The notes under the pieces: model-generated
Told to the model about the DNA's origin: nothing
The model's database searches: none
The model's input: the letters and a program-made list of their open reading frames with translations, nothing else
Program-made: the position numbers and the translations under genes
Shown here: positions 44,690 through 56,042 of the stretch, in pieces
How positions within the stretch are numbered: position 1 is the first letter of the stretch
Layout of the letters: every line of letters begins with the position of its first letter
Assembly (NCBI RefSeq): GCF_019279795.1
Contig: NC_056733.1
Span: 1,118,738,907 to 1,118,802,906, forward strand
Source: Protopterus annectens
Taxonomy: Eukaryota; Chordata; Ceratodontiformes; Protopteridae
Reading direction: 5' to 3'
DNA: 64,000 nucleotides

Positions 44690-44944
44690 GTGCTATGGAA
44701 TTTTGGATACGATAAATGTTCTGGGATAATGTTTTTATTTAATATTATTAATATTAAATTGTAGGGCACAATGCTTGCAAGGCAGGAAGATTGTTGCTCC
44801 TGGATCGCAAAAAAAAAAAAAGAACTGTAGAGAACATGCAAGATTAATAGTGGTATATGCCCTTAATTATGCTTCAGATTTGAATGTTTTATCTGAAGAT
44901 TTGTTTCCTGTTTGGCCCTATGGACAATAACTGGGAAGGAATGT
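44690..44944 (+). pseudogene. Tx1-like LINE ORF1 fragment
   Basis: It matches 51,365-51,595 over the phrases ggaattttgg, gggcacaatgct, gtatatgcc and gtttggccctatggaca. The frame is broken and an A-run lies at 44,809. It separates RTE sequence at 44,684 from RTE sequence at 44,945. Confidence 0.5.
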
Positions 44945-45130
44945 GCAGGAAAACAGAAGATGATTTTGTAAAGCAGATTTTGGATGGACAGGAAAAAGGT
45001 AAGAGGAGATAAGGATGTCCATTCAAGATATGGGTAGTTTGCATAAGCGGAAGATCTGTGGCATTTGGGTATGATTGTAGAAAATGGTAGGAGAACGGCA
45101 CTGAATCAGAAGATTGGTAACAGTTGATTT
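44945..45130 (+). pseudogene. RTE-like C-terminal fragment
   Basis: It encodes RKTEDDFVKQILDGQEKGKRR at its start, the counterpart of ETEDNMVKII at 21,365, and continues with broken RTE C-terminal sequence. Confidence 0.6.
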
Positions 45131-45179
45131 AGCAACCCAACTTCAGGTAATAAAGGGGGGGTTTGATGATGATGAACCA

Positions 45180-45345
45180 TGTCGTTAATGTTTATTTTAA
45201 GATGCAGTTTGAACAGTGTGGAGGATGTGATCATACTGTTAAAATTTGCCCAGCAAATTGTAGTAAGAAGGGCCACTTTTAGTTTGATTGTATGTTACCC
45301 AAAGGAAAATGGAAGGATGTAAGTACTGAACACACCATTACTGAA
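45180..45345 (+). pseudogene. Zinc-knuckle fragment, Tx1-like ORF1
   Basis: The plus strand encodes FEQCGGCDHTVKICPANC, then SKKGHF and FDCMLPKG, two neighbouring CCHC-type knuckles with a stop before the last FDC. Such knuckles end the ORF1 of Tx1-like LINEs. Assignment to the piece at 44,690 is inference. Confidence 0.5.
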
Positions 45346-45361
45346 ATTGACATTACTACTT

Positions 45362-48115
45362 AGGTTCGTAGGTTCATACTAGGCTATCTGCCCTAGGGCA
45401 TTTATAAGCCTAACCAGAATGTGTTTGGCTTTCGCCGCCCATTTTAAATTTATTTTGCTATGCCCTTTTTCGAAGTTAGTATACTGTGCCTCTGTCTAAC
45501 AGTGACACAGAAGTGATACCTGGGGTAAACCTATGATCTCCCATTCACTCATCAAGATTCCTCTTGAAGAGAGTCAATGATGGACTCTGCCTAACCTGGA
45601 CTAGGATTTTATTCCAGAGTGAAGGGAGCCTCTGGGTTATGAATCTGTCCCTCCAGCATGTCCTATTTATTTCAGTGCTGAGGTTCAAGTCTCTCGAGCG
45701 CGTAGCTCGATGGAATTTGGATTTTCTGAGGTGCAGCATGTCCATTAATTCCGGGTTGGACATGGCTTTATACGTCAGGCACAGATCGCCTCTGAACAGG
45801 CGGTATGCCACTGAGTAGAGCTGAAGTTTCTTTAACCGGGCAGCATATGGCATCTGTTTGAGCCCTTTGATCCTCTTGGTGAGGTACTTTTGGGGTCTTT
45901 CCAGTTGCTGCAGGTGTCTGGTAAGGTACATCCCAAAAGGGGCATTGTACTCAATTATGGGCCTGATGAGGGATGAGTAAAGAGGCACGATGACCTCCCC
46001 TGATCTAGATGTGAATCCCTTCATGATTAGGTGGGCTATATAAAATGTTTTTCTAACCACTTTGGCCACGTGGTTGTCAAATGAGAGATTGCTATCAACT
46101 TGGGTCCCCAGGTCCCTAATTACTTCTTCTGTACTTAATGGATTACCACCTATGTGGTAATTTGTGGGCACTTTGTTTTGCCAAAGGGATGACTATACAC
46201 TTTTTGGCATTTAGCTTGAGGCCATGGCTCTGGCACCAGTTGTCTGTTTCTATGAGGCCCTTTGGAGGATGCTTGTGTCGGCTGGAGAGTCGATTATGGC
46301 CCAGTTTGCAGTCATCTGCGAACTTGGTCAGCCACAGTCCTTCCGTGTTGGCCTGTACCTCCGAGAAATATATACCGAACAAGAGAGGTCCCAGGACTGA
46401 GCCTTGTGGGACACCACTTGTAACTGGTTTGGAGTCTGACATGGCTCCAGCAATTCTAACCATGTGGGTTCTGTCCTTGAGCCAGTTTGCAATCCATCTA
46501 GTGACAAAGGGGTTTATATTTAAGCTGGTGAGCTTATCTATAATGCCCGAGTAGGGTATTGTATCGAAGGCTTTTGAGGTCCAGGTAGGCTGTGTGGACC
46601 ACCTTCCCTCGTCAATGGCCTTGGTGACTGTTTCAAAGAAATCAACCAGGTTTAAGAGGCAGGATCTGCCCTTAACAAAGCCGAACTGGGTAGGATCCAG
46701 TGTTTGTAGGTCCCCAATATCTTTATTTATGAGGTCCATGATGATCCTTTCCATAGCTTTGCAGACCAAGCTAGTCAGGCTTATGGGGCGATAGTTTCCA
46801 GGATCCGTTGAGGCACCACCTTTATGGAGGGGGACCACTGTTGCTGTACGCCACTCTTTGGGCACATATCCTGTAGTAAGGCTGAGATTGAACAGTAGTT
46901 TTATGTTTGGGTTTAGCTCTTCTTGGAGTTCATGTAGGACGCAGCCCGGGACACCATCTGGTCCCATTGATGCTGTGTTTTTTGCTTTGGAGAGAGCGGC
47001 TCTTACCTGAGCATCTGAGATGTCGGGGGGGCAGCACTCTGCTGGGATAGATATCTGCCCTTTTGGTGGGGAGGGGGGGGAGAAGTTTGCACTGAACCTG
47101 TCAGCTAGGATGTTGGCAATGTCTGTGGGTTCGGTGTATTTTTTGTCATTTTGGACTAATTCTGAGCATATCTGGGAATTACCACCCATGTTCCTAACAT
47201 AACTAAAGAAAGCCTTGTGATTATCCTTAGTGTCCTGTGCAATTTTTCTCTCGAAGCTAGCCTTAGACAATTTTATGTGTGCCCGTAGTTTTTTGCTAAT
47301 ACTGATCAGTGATGCCTTCCCTTTTTGGGATTTTGCTCTATCATTTAGTAGCTTCCTCCTTCTATTGTATAGTCTGTTTATGGCTGGGGTCCACCAGACA
47401 GGACATCTGCCTTTGGAGGATTGGGTCTTGGTTTTATTTGGGATTGCATGATCCATGCATTTCTGAAGGTGTTCATAGAATGCGTTTATAAAGGATTCTG
47501 CGGTCTGGGCCGTATTTTCCACAGGCCCGGGGGCTTTGAAGGATTCCACCTCATTTTTGAGGAGTGTGAAATTTGCTTTAGAGAAGTTTTTCACTGTGGT
47601 TTTCTGGGCAGGGGGTGGGGTCGGGATGTGAATATCCAGTGAGATTAGTTTATGGTCTGATCTTACCAGTGAGGGATACACTTCTGGTCTGGAGCATAGA
47701 GTCCCCATGTTGGTGATGATCAGGTCCAGTATGTTTTCCCCTCTTGTGGGAGTGGTAGCACGTTGTTTCATAGCATTTGAGTTTATAAATTCTAGGAACC
47801 TTTGGGCTAGGGTGTTGGAGCTAGAGTAATGCTCCCAGTCTATGTTTGGGTAGTTGAAGTCGCCCAATATAATGGTGTTTGGAGAGACCTTCATATTTTC
47901 CAGTGTTCTCAGGAAGGCCGAGTGGGGTTCCTGGGTTTGGGAGGGTGGTCTGTAGCAGGCTATAAACTGGAAGGCAGTTTTACCCACTGTTAGTTGCACA
48001 TGGATAGTCTCTGATGCTTCGTGCTTTGCTACCAACCTGGAGGTGTGGGTATCTTTGATGAATATCGATACTCCCCCCTCCTTTTGTGGTTCGGATAAAT
48101 CCTGACTTATTTGAA
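45362..48115 (-). pseudogene. LINE-B (CR1-like) copy 1, 5'-truncated, with most of ORF2
   Basis: The minus strand encodes an ORF2 that begins inside the endonuclease (GGVSIFIKDTHTSRLVAKH near 48,080; LGDFNYPNIDWEHY near 47,860; SDHKLISLDIHIP near 47,655). The RT includes GPDGVPGCVLHEL (46,960), QFGFVKGRSCLLNLVDFFE (46,680), GVPQGSVLGPLLFGIYFSE (46,410) and an intact catalytic FADDCKLG (46,318). A frameshift at about 46,150 leads into the C-terminal part ending TLFKRNLDE near 45,550. The 3' end has cttataaatgccctagggca and tatgaaccta. ORF1 is absent. Of the three LINE-B copies this has the most complete RT. Confidence 0.9.
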
Positions 48116-48974
48116 GAAATAGAAAAGGAACAGGCAATTGTTGCTGCATAAGCTGTTTTCACATATTCAAATAAATATACATGCAAAATGGAAGCTGGTA
48201 TAGATAACAACTATGGTACTTTGGTAGGGCATCAGGAGAAAGAAAGTGCAAAAACGTCTGTGACTTAGGCGGGGGGGTTCCATCACTGGGTTTGAAAGGC
48301 AGAAGGAGAAAGTTGAAAAATGAAAATCCATTGAAGAAAACTAGAACATAAGAATGGTAAGGGATAAACTAAAACAATATTTGCTGCATATATGTTTGTT
48401 TAAACTGTGCAGTTGTATTTTACTTCAATTTTTAGATTGTCTGCTAATTGAATTCCTCTTACAATGGTAATTACTGTTTATCTGCTTGTTTGCTGCACTT
48501 GAAAAATACTGGCATAGACTAGGTTCAGTTTTTTGCTAAATCTAGCACTGTTTGTGACTTTTGGAGCTTGTAAAACAGTTAATCTTTTGTCTGAAGAGAC
48601 CTCCCTGTACCCTTGCAGCAGGAATGTACAGTTTGGACTGATCTAACTAGAGTTACTGTTGCAGGGCTCTGTTTAGGGCATTTTAATTGGGTACTTTGAA
48701 CTTTGGCTGTTTCCTGTTTTTCTGCTTTAAAAAGCCTGTGTTTGAACTAGTTTTTACCTGTTTGCACATCATGCACTACTGTGCAGAGGGATTGCCGGTT
48801 ACAGACTCCTGCTCTCTAGCCTTGCAGATATTACCTAAACCAGAGCTCTTTGCACCCAAACCTATTAATACCTTCCCTTGCTGTAGTCGCTCTTCAACTG
48901 TTATAGCCAGACAAGATTATTCCTAGGACCATGAACTGTTAGTTTCCCTCCTTTTCTCCTACCAGCCTGGTTGA
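48116..48974. other. Unassigned; may include LINE-B copy 2 5' UTR
   Basis: Nothing is recognised between the end of LINE-B copy 1 and the ORF1 of copy 2. A 79-codon open stretch at 48,687-48,926 has no recognisable domain. The position just before ORF1 suggests 5' UTR for the right half. Confidence 0.35.
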
Positions 48975-49876
48975 CATGGGAATACTGAGGCAGTACAACA
49001 ACTTACTCATGTATTCTTACAACCCCTACTTCTAAATCATTCCTGTAGCATTTGTGAGAGATGCACCTACATTATGAATCTGGAATCGCAGCTTTCTCGT
49101 GCAGTAGACAGCAGTACAGAGTGGTTTTTTTACCCACCTACCACAAATCCTACTCATGACACACAGCTTACACATAGACCAACATATGCGGAGGTACTCA
49201 CAAAAAATCTACCTAAACACCAGATACCTCCAAAACACATACATACTAAACCAACCATAACACCCAAAACACACAGTACACATAATGACACAAGCACAAG
49301 TGTCTCACCATCAAAGCCCTTAAGGCAACACACATCCACTTCAAATATCTTAGTCGTAGGAGATTCTGCAGTGAGACACACAGACATCCCCCTCATCAGA
49401 CTGAACAAGGAGAATGTCACGGTCAGCTGTCTTTCTGGTGCTAGGATTCATCAGATTACGCAGGCACTCAAGTCTCTCAAAAACAAGTACCGTTGTGATT
49501 CCATCATAGTACATGTTGGTGTGAACAACTTGAAATGTACCACCCTGGATTACATGAAGAGAGACTTGATTGAGCTCTCTGATTATGTGTCACAGGCAGG
49601 TATGTCCTTAGCCTTGAGCAACATATTACCCACACCTAGGATGATACCACAATAGAAACAGAAAATCATTTACTTCAATAATTAGCCTAGTTTCTGATGT
49701 TATTCTAAGGGGATCCAGTTTCTGTCAGCCTGGGATGACATGATCAATAGACCTCGATCCTTTACCAGAGATGGTGTTCATCTGTCACCCCTGGGATTTT
49801 GGCTACTGGCAGACGCTCTTGCCACCTCCACAGCGCCTTTTTTAGGCAATGTCACAAGGACAAAATTCCCGACGTA
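48975..49876 (+). pseudogene. LINE-B ORF1 with SGNH esterase domain
   Basis: CR1-family ORF1 proteins often carry a GDSL/SGNH esterase of uncertain role in RNP assembly. The frame contains Cys residues (CSICERC, 49,044) before ATG 49,074. A Thr/Pro/His-rich linker follows, then block I (ILVVGDSAVRHTDI, 49,348), the turn VSCLSGARIHQ and a degenerate block III (VHVGVNNLK, where GxND is usual). The frame stops at 49,653. In another frame the block V analogue DGVHLSPLGFW with the catalytic Asp/His pattern is at about 49,770, ending at 49,876. One frameshift/stop separates the two. Confidence 0.85.
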
Positions 49877-49889
49877 AAAATGTAATCAA

Positions 49890-51205
49890 AAAACAACCTC
49901 AGGGTTATGCTGCTGAACGCTAGGAGTCTTAGCATGAAAATGCACTCACTGGAAGCAGTCCTCACCTTGGAAGACACTGACATCTGTGTAGTCACAGAAG
50001 CCTGTTTCAAGGCTGTGGAGAGCACCCGAGCCATACCTGGTTACACCTCCTACCACATGTTCAGACCAAGAACGGAACATGAAGACTAAAGAGGTGGTGT
50101 ATCAATATTCATTAAAGATAGATACACCTCCAGATTGGTTAAACAGTATGACTCCCTGGAGACACTTCACGTGCAACTAACTGTAGGACAACTGTTCAAG
50201 TCATTGCCAGCTACAGGGCGCTCTCCATGAATCAGGACACCTACTCTGCCTACTTGGATCTACTGGAATCCATCAAGATACATCTGAACACCAAGGTTCT
50301 GGGTGATTTTAATTACCCATCCAATGACCGGGTAAGTTACTTGTGCTCAAACTCACTTGCGGAAAGGTTCCTCGAGTTCTTTAACTCCAGCGCCCTGGAC
50401 CAGCTGGTGGACACCCCAGCTAAGGGTGCCAACATCCTGGATCTGGTGTTTATCAATATGGGGGACCAATGTAGCACCCCCCACTGTGAGGTCTGCCTTG
50501 TCAGATCTGACCACAAATCAGTATCATTCGAAGTAACTATCACACTGTCACACACTGCCCCCCCCCCCCTTCCAGGCAGCAACTAAACTAAAAAACTTCT
50601 CCAAAGCAGATTATATCCTTCTAAGGGATGGTATAAATAGCTTCACTGCACCTCCCCCCTCAGATGGAACTGGCAACTATCAGAGTCCTGAACCAATGCA
50701 TTTTACAAGCACCTATATAGCTACCATTGACGTGGCCATACCTGATTTGACCAAAACAAGCTCTTCAAGGAAGAGCAAACCTGCCTGGTGGACAATTGCC
50801 ATTAACAGGCTGTACAATAAGGGGAAGAAATTGTTGTCCAAAAGTAAGAGGGAGTATGCCCTAAACTGGAAACCCTCCTTCCCCAGCTTAAGCAAGCAAG
50901 TAAGACGACTTGTGAAGTCCTTCCAAGCAAACTACAAATCCAGATTAGCGTCCTCAACTAAGGACAACCATAAGGTGTTCTTTAGGTACATTACAGCCTA
51001 AAAGGTAGCACCCAGAGCACCTCTTTGGCCATCTTTAAGCGCAATCTGGATGATTGGATGGGTAGCAGTAAATTCACCCAGGTGGTTCCACTTGCGTCTC
51101 TGTTGGACAGGGTCAGTAGGTGCTGATCATGGAAACAAGGGCAGAACTTGGCTAGGCTTGTAAGGGCCCTAGGGACATTAGCCTAGTAACTTCCTATGAT
51201 ATATA
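49890..51205 (+). pseudogene. LINE-B copy 2 ORF2 lacking the RT, plus 3' end
   Basis: The endonuclease is present: LRVMLLNARSLSMKMHSLEA (49,898), TDICVVTEACF (49,975), LGDFNYPSNDRV (50,299), RSDHKSVSFEV (50,503). The linker WWTIAINRLYNKGKKLL follows (50,788). At about 50,998 the sequence jumps from KVFFRYI to a segment matching the C-terminus (IFKRNLDDWMGSSKFTQV-like, 51,033). The whole RT domain is therefore missing. The 3' end gctaggcttgtaagggccct with atgatatatatg closes the element at 51,205. Confidence 0.85.
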
Positions 51206-51364
51206 TGTTATTTCCCTAAATGTTAATAACATTAAGGGCTACTTATGAAGGCTTAAGTTATTAGATTGTTGTCAGAAACTTGAGTGCAGATATCATATGT
51301 CTGATTGAAATTAGTTTGACGACTTTGTAGAGGCAGTAATTTCAGGCATTAAGGGGAAAGAAGT

Positions 51365-51880
51365 GTGCTTTGGAATTTTGGCTACATTGAATGTTCTTGG
51401 GAATAGTGTTTTTATTTATTATTATTATTAATTTGTTGGGCACAATGCTTTGCAGGGCAGCAAGATTGCTGCACCTGAGTCTCAAAGAACATTCAAAGCT
51501 AATAGGGGTATATGCCTTTACTAATGTCGCAAATATGAACTTTATATCTAAAGATTTATTTCTTGTTTGGCCCTATGGACAGTCATTGGAAAGGAATGAG
51601 GAGTTACAGAAACTAGGTAAAAAGAGATTGAATGGATGGATTATGAAGAATGTAGTAATGCAGAAGATGACTGATGTGGCATGGATAGAACAAAGAGTTG
51701 TGCCAACAGGCACAAGGATGTTGTTATGGGAGTATGGCAACAATGTGACCAGTTCGAAAATAATCAGACTAGTTTGAAAAGGATAGAAATCTTTTTGAGG
51801 TACTTAAGGAGAAAGTTAAAAATTTAGTATAAAAAAATAAGCAAAGAAAAGGTATTGCCATGTTTGGGTAAATAGGTTCA
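51365..51880 (+). pseudogene. Tx1-like LINE ORF1 fragment, longer copy
   Basis: A 128-codon frame (51,391-51,777) has ISKDLFLVWPYGQSLERNE, WIEQRVVPTGTRM and EYGNNVTSSKIIRL. These resemble the N-terminal region of Tx1-like ORF1 products. The left part also occurs at 44,690-44,944. The family name is tentative. Confidence 0.5.
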
Positions 51881-51894
51881 TAACCACCATAATG

Positions 51895-52705
51895 TTATGA
51901 ATATATGAACAGGAGAGGAGGTGAGGGGCTTTAAAGGAATTTTGAATGCTGTCTAAATATTCTACATATGACTTATAAGAAATGCAGACTTGCAGATGCT
52001 TGAAACTGGGATGTACATTAAGTGATAATGTCATAATTTTATCACGTATTTTGCCTCACAAGCAGATAGCCTCAACAGAAACTATCAATGATAGTGGTAA
52101 GTACACCACAGATGATATACCCTCATTCCAACCCATGCATCAACTAAAATTTTAAGCATGTTCAAATCTGAAGCTAACCTAATTTGCATAGGTAGGATAT
52201 TTCAAAGTCTTGTTGTCCTAACTAGGACACTCCTCCTTGTTATCATAGATTTAAAATCTGGAACAACAGGTCGTCTCCCATAACTTGTCTGTAACCAGTT
52301 GAATGAAGCTTATTTTTTATTCTGTCCTTGTAGCTAAGTGCCCTCATTCCTGTGATCTGTCTAGTCGGAGATTTCTGAATTTTGTAGACTCCTTATTGGT
52401 GACTTGTACATATATGCTGACCCACAGCACTTGATAATAGGCTTTTGCAATAGCTTAAAGTGAGGGCTATGCACTTCATTTTTCTCATTATTGTCACTGC
52501 ATTACAATCACATTTAATTGCACTTTCAATAATAACACTCAGGTCTTTGACTGAATCCGTTTATGGTAAAGGGTAAGGATCCATCGGATAACAGTGTCTT
52601 GAAGTTCTTCTTCAGTTATGCAATGCATTCATTTTGAACATAGACATGCACAGTGTTGTTCTTGGACTGTTTAACTAATGTATCCAAATAATGCTACATA
52701 CTTTT
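51895..52705 (-). pseudogene. Jockey-superfamily LINE, ORF2 C-terminal fragment
   Basis: On the minus strand DSVKDLSVIIESAIKCDCN (52,555) and the following ALTLSYCKSLLSSAVGQHIY (52,460) are typical of the region after the RT in CR1/L2-like LINEs. NLRLDRSQE and a TRRSVLVRTTRL stretch follow toward 52,200. The subfamily differs from LINE-B at the base level, and it may belong to LINE-A. Confidence 0.65.
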
Positions 52706-52754
52706 TTCGCCAGTAAGGAAGACTTAGCGAAAGGAGTTACTTTAGAACAATTCA

Positions 52755-52998
52755 GATAAGATGTTAACAGAAGGCCCTGCCTGCTTGAGCTTGTGGTAGC
52801 TCAGGTGAATGTAAAAGATCCCAGGGCATGTATCAAAAAGTGTAGGGGAAGTTCCCTCATATGCTGGCCAAGTTTCTCCTAGTGGTGTAAATACATACCA
52901 CCTCCCCTGAAAAAGAGGCTGCAAGAGTAGTAGGACTAACCTGGTCAACAAGTAATGAATGAACGAGTAAATAAATAAATTAAATTAAATTAAATGTT
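52755..52998 (+). mobile_element. SINE-like body with LINE-A-like tail
   Basis: The phrase aggtgaatgtaaaagatccc, then agggcatgtatcaaaaagtg and ggccaagtttc, resembles a body module common in fish and frog repeats. The end ggactaacctggtcaacaag with (AAAT)n and (AATTA)n tracts looks like the LINE-A tail. No tRNA head is visible. Confidence 0.5.
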
Positions 52999-53039
52999 GA
53001 AGTTACTTAACAGCAGTATCTCCCCAGGTGAAAATGGCA

Positions 53040-53960
53040 TTGACTATTTCTTTCACAAGGGGATGGAGATGCAATTAAAGTTTTCTCCACTGTTTTAAAT
53101 AAATGTTTTAAAAGAACATTAGATCATAAGAGATATTTAAGACATATACACAACATATTTATTTATAAGAAAGGAGAAGATCTGAGTTTAAAAAATTGGA
53201 GAGAACTAACTAGTTAATATGTAACTGTAATTATAAAATGTTGTTAAAAGTTATGCAGTGTAGATTTATTAGTATCCCATCAAATATTCTAGGTAGCGAT
53301 ATTTATAGTGTTATAAAAAGATGCATAAAGGAAACATAAAGTGTTTTTTGGGATGTTGTGGATAGTGTAATTAGAGAAGGGAAAGAGGTGGAAGGTCGTT
53401 GCTGATAATGTGGAAAGGGCATATACAGAATTTCTTATTTTCTGTTATGGACTATTATGAAGGAATGGTCTATGACAGAAAGCGAAGAAGGTAGTTCAGT
53501 CACTATCTGACATACCATACAGGCTGTGATTATTGGGTTACATGGCAGACATGTTAAGCTATTAAGGGAAGGTAAACAAGGTTGTCCTTTAAGTGGCATG
53601 CTTTTTGATTTAATGATGAATGTTGTATTGAGAAAATGTGAGTTACTTCATAAGAATGGGAAATGGAATATTACAGATGGGAGGCTTCTACCATTAGCTT
53701 TAGTTTCTGCAGATGTGTAGTGTTAATAGAGAAAAACAAGCTTTGGGTGAAGTAAGTTAGTATGTGTGTAAATCATTACTTCAGGTTGGTTTGAACCCTT
53801 TTAAATTAACTTTTGAAAGAAGACATATTTGATTTCACACAATCTTAGTTTCAGAGCTTACACACATGGATGATGTGTATGGAGCAACGTGTGTTGTAGT
53901 GCAAGTGAATCAGCTTGCTTGGCAATTGATAACACTTTGCATGCAACTTTACAAAACAGT
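53040..53960 (+). pseudogene. L1/Tx1-clade reverse transcriptase fragment
   Basis: At 53,165-53,200 the plus strand encodes KKGEDLSLKNWRELTS, corresponding to the RT stretch that starts KKGDP..LKNWRPIS. At 53,526-53,715 it encodes HGRHVKLLREGKQGCPLSGML and then a catalytic-box relic LVSADV. Stops and frameshifts are numerous. It lies 1.2 kb downstream of the Tx1-like ORF1 piece and may belong with it. Confidence 0.6.
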
Positions 53961-54839
53961 TTGGATAGGGATATGATTCTGTTTGTTGTACAGCAGTGTG
54001 ATGGAAGATGAATAATATGGATTTTATAATAAAAGTGTGATGATTATGTATAATAAAAAGGAAATACTTAAAAAATTAAGATTGTGGTTATGACAGAAAG
54101 GGTGCAGGAGTTAAGATTGATTTATATTTCCTTCTTATGTACATTAATATTAATTAATTCTTTATTGTGCATGTATGTCCAACTCAGGAAAATGGAACAT
54201 TGCTTTACTATCTCATCCAACCAACCATAAACTCAAATTTACCTTGATTTTGAGATGCTAATTGCATTCTAGGACCTAAAGTGCCAGCAGGGAACTGTAA
54301 CACTACATTTTGAAGGCTCCTATTGGAAACAACAGAGATGCACCTCACATCCACAAAATGGATACTCTACAGTTATTTGCTGCACGTAGATAAACAGAAG
54401 GGGAGAGAAGATATAGTTTTGGTGATGTCACTTACCCACCTTGAGTGTATTTGACTTGGTGCTGACAGTGTGGACACAGCAGTAACTGAGTGGCATACTG
54501 CACTGTCCTTGGGATTCCAGAGTTCTGTACCACATTCCACACAACATTCTGGGCACATGTTCTTGTTCATTTTCAGGTCTACAAACCACAAGTAGAAGTA
54601 CTAGAAAATTCCCATGGTTATGCCAGTATCCTTGTAAGGACAGAGAATTGCATCATTGTTCCATGTCCTGAACAGAATTAGCATTCTTCTCCTGAGTCAG
54701 ATGCTATACTTATGATCAAAGGTTCCTTTCCAGTACTCCGGAGTAGGTTTTCCTAGGAAGACTAAGGGGATGTGGTCTCCCCAAACTAGAATAAGACCTT
54801 CTGCCCACTTTTTTAAAATGAGTTCACCACCCTATTTTT
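53961..54839. other. Unassigned sequence
   Basis: An AT-rich stretch is followed by short open frames on both strands at 54,373-54,681 whose products have a few paired cysteines but no recognisable family. Confidence 0.4.
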
Positions 54840-55070
54840 ACTGATTGAGATGTGCTATCCCCAACTTTCTTTGCAGCATTGAAAAGACATATTAGCAGTC
54901 ATGCCCTAGTAACATCCAGTGCCTTCAGCATTCTGCCCATATCTCATCTACTCCCCATATCTTTGGTACAGCCAAACTTTTTTTTATCACCATAGTGGCC
55001 TCTTCAGCAGAAATGGATTTAATTCCATCAGGCACTTCTGGTACTGCATCATAAGAATAGAGCATGTCCA
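54840..55070 (-). pseudogene. LINE ORF2 fragment before the RT
   Basis: The minus strand encodes ISAEEATMVIKKSLAVPKIW, then GVDEIWAEC, comparable with the segment I..L...KAPG.DGI that opens LINE RT domains. The clade cannot be set. Confidence 0.45.
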
Positions 55071-55422
55071 TCAGCCTGGTGGGGTAGAGAGATAAAACCT
55101 TGACTGTGACCCAGACTACCTGAGTTAGATTAATAATTTAGGTACCCTGATGTTGCTGACAAAGAGGATTGGATATTCTGGTGTGATTTAATGTGAGTGA
55201 CAGAGACCAGCCACTTTCACAGCTCTGGTAGTAAGGGCTACAGGCACTGACTGGGCTAGTACCTAGGGTGGGCCTGGAGTAATCAACACCCTGGGTCAGG
55301 GACAGAGTCATCTCAGTGTGTTGCATCTCATGACAGGGTTAGCATAACGATGATGTCTCCATGTAGGCTATGGCAGGATCAGCATACCTTATCATCAGCT
55401 CAGTTCATCTTCAGGAAAGTAA

Positions 55423-55758
55423 CTATGATAGCTCTCTTTCATTCTGTCCATGATCTGGCTTTACTTTGTATTCTGTTGCCTGCTCAATTTGTCTGTATTC
55501 AGCTGTCAGTCCCTGAAATGGGAGACCGTCCCTTACCTGCAAGTAAAGTAACTGCTTGGCTTGCTCCCATAGTTTTACTTTTCCTTCCAAATGTATTTGT
55601 TCCCTGTACCTTGTTTCCTTAGCTAACTTCCAGTTTATTCCAACTGTCAGGTTCTTTGATCTTTGTGATAGCCACTTGAGGCATGGTTCCTCTGCATCTC
55701 CTTGGTGAGAACTTTTACAGGATACTAACTCCCCTTCTGAGCCCCCTTGATTGTTCAT
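55423..55758 (-). pseudogene. L1-like ORF2 C-terminal fragment
   Basis: A 111-codon minus-strand frame encodes KLAKETRYREQIHLEGKVKL, then YLQVRDGLPF and LTAEYRQIE. This parallels KLAKEPRYWEQ..GLQVRDCFP..ISEYRQRE in the L1 copy at 17,760-17,905. The two genomic L1s are therefore related, though in opposite orientation. Confidence 0.72.
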
Positions 55759-56042
55759 AGGTGGTTCTTTAGGTGATGTTGCTTCCCACTGTATTGTCTC
55801 AGCTCTTTTCTTTGTATTAGATTCCTGGGACGCTGGCCTTCACATTTTTTTATCAGTCACATCTTAATTGGTATTCTTTCTATTAACATGATCAGAAGTC
55901 TCTAGTTATATCTATCTCAACATTTCTGTCAGTGTCTTCAGCCTGTCATCTTCTGGATTAAGTGAACAACTTTATCTTGCTAGTGCAGCTGAAAACATGC
56001 CCAGCTATAAAAAAACACAGTTCACATACATTTTAAAATATG

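Noticed and set aside
45564..47642. Plus-strand open stretches opposite the LINE-B copy
   Set aside because: They are antisense shadows of the well-supported minus-strand ORF2.
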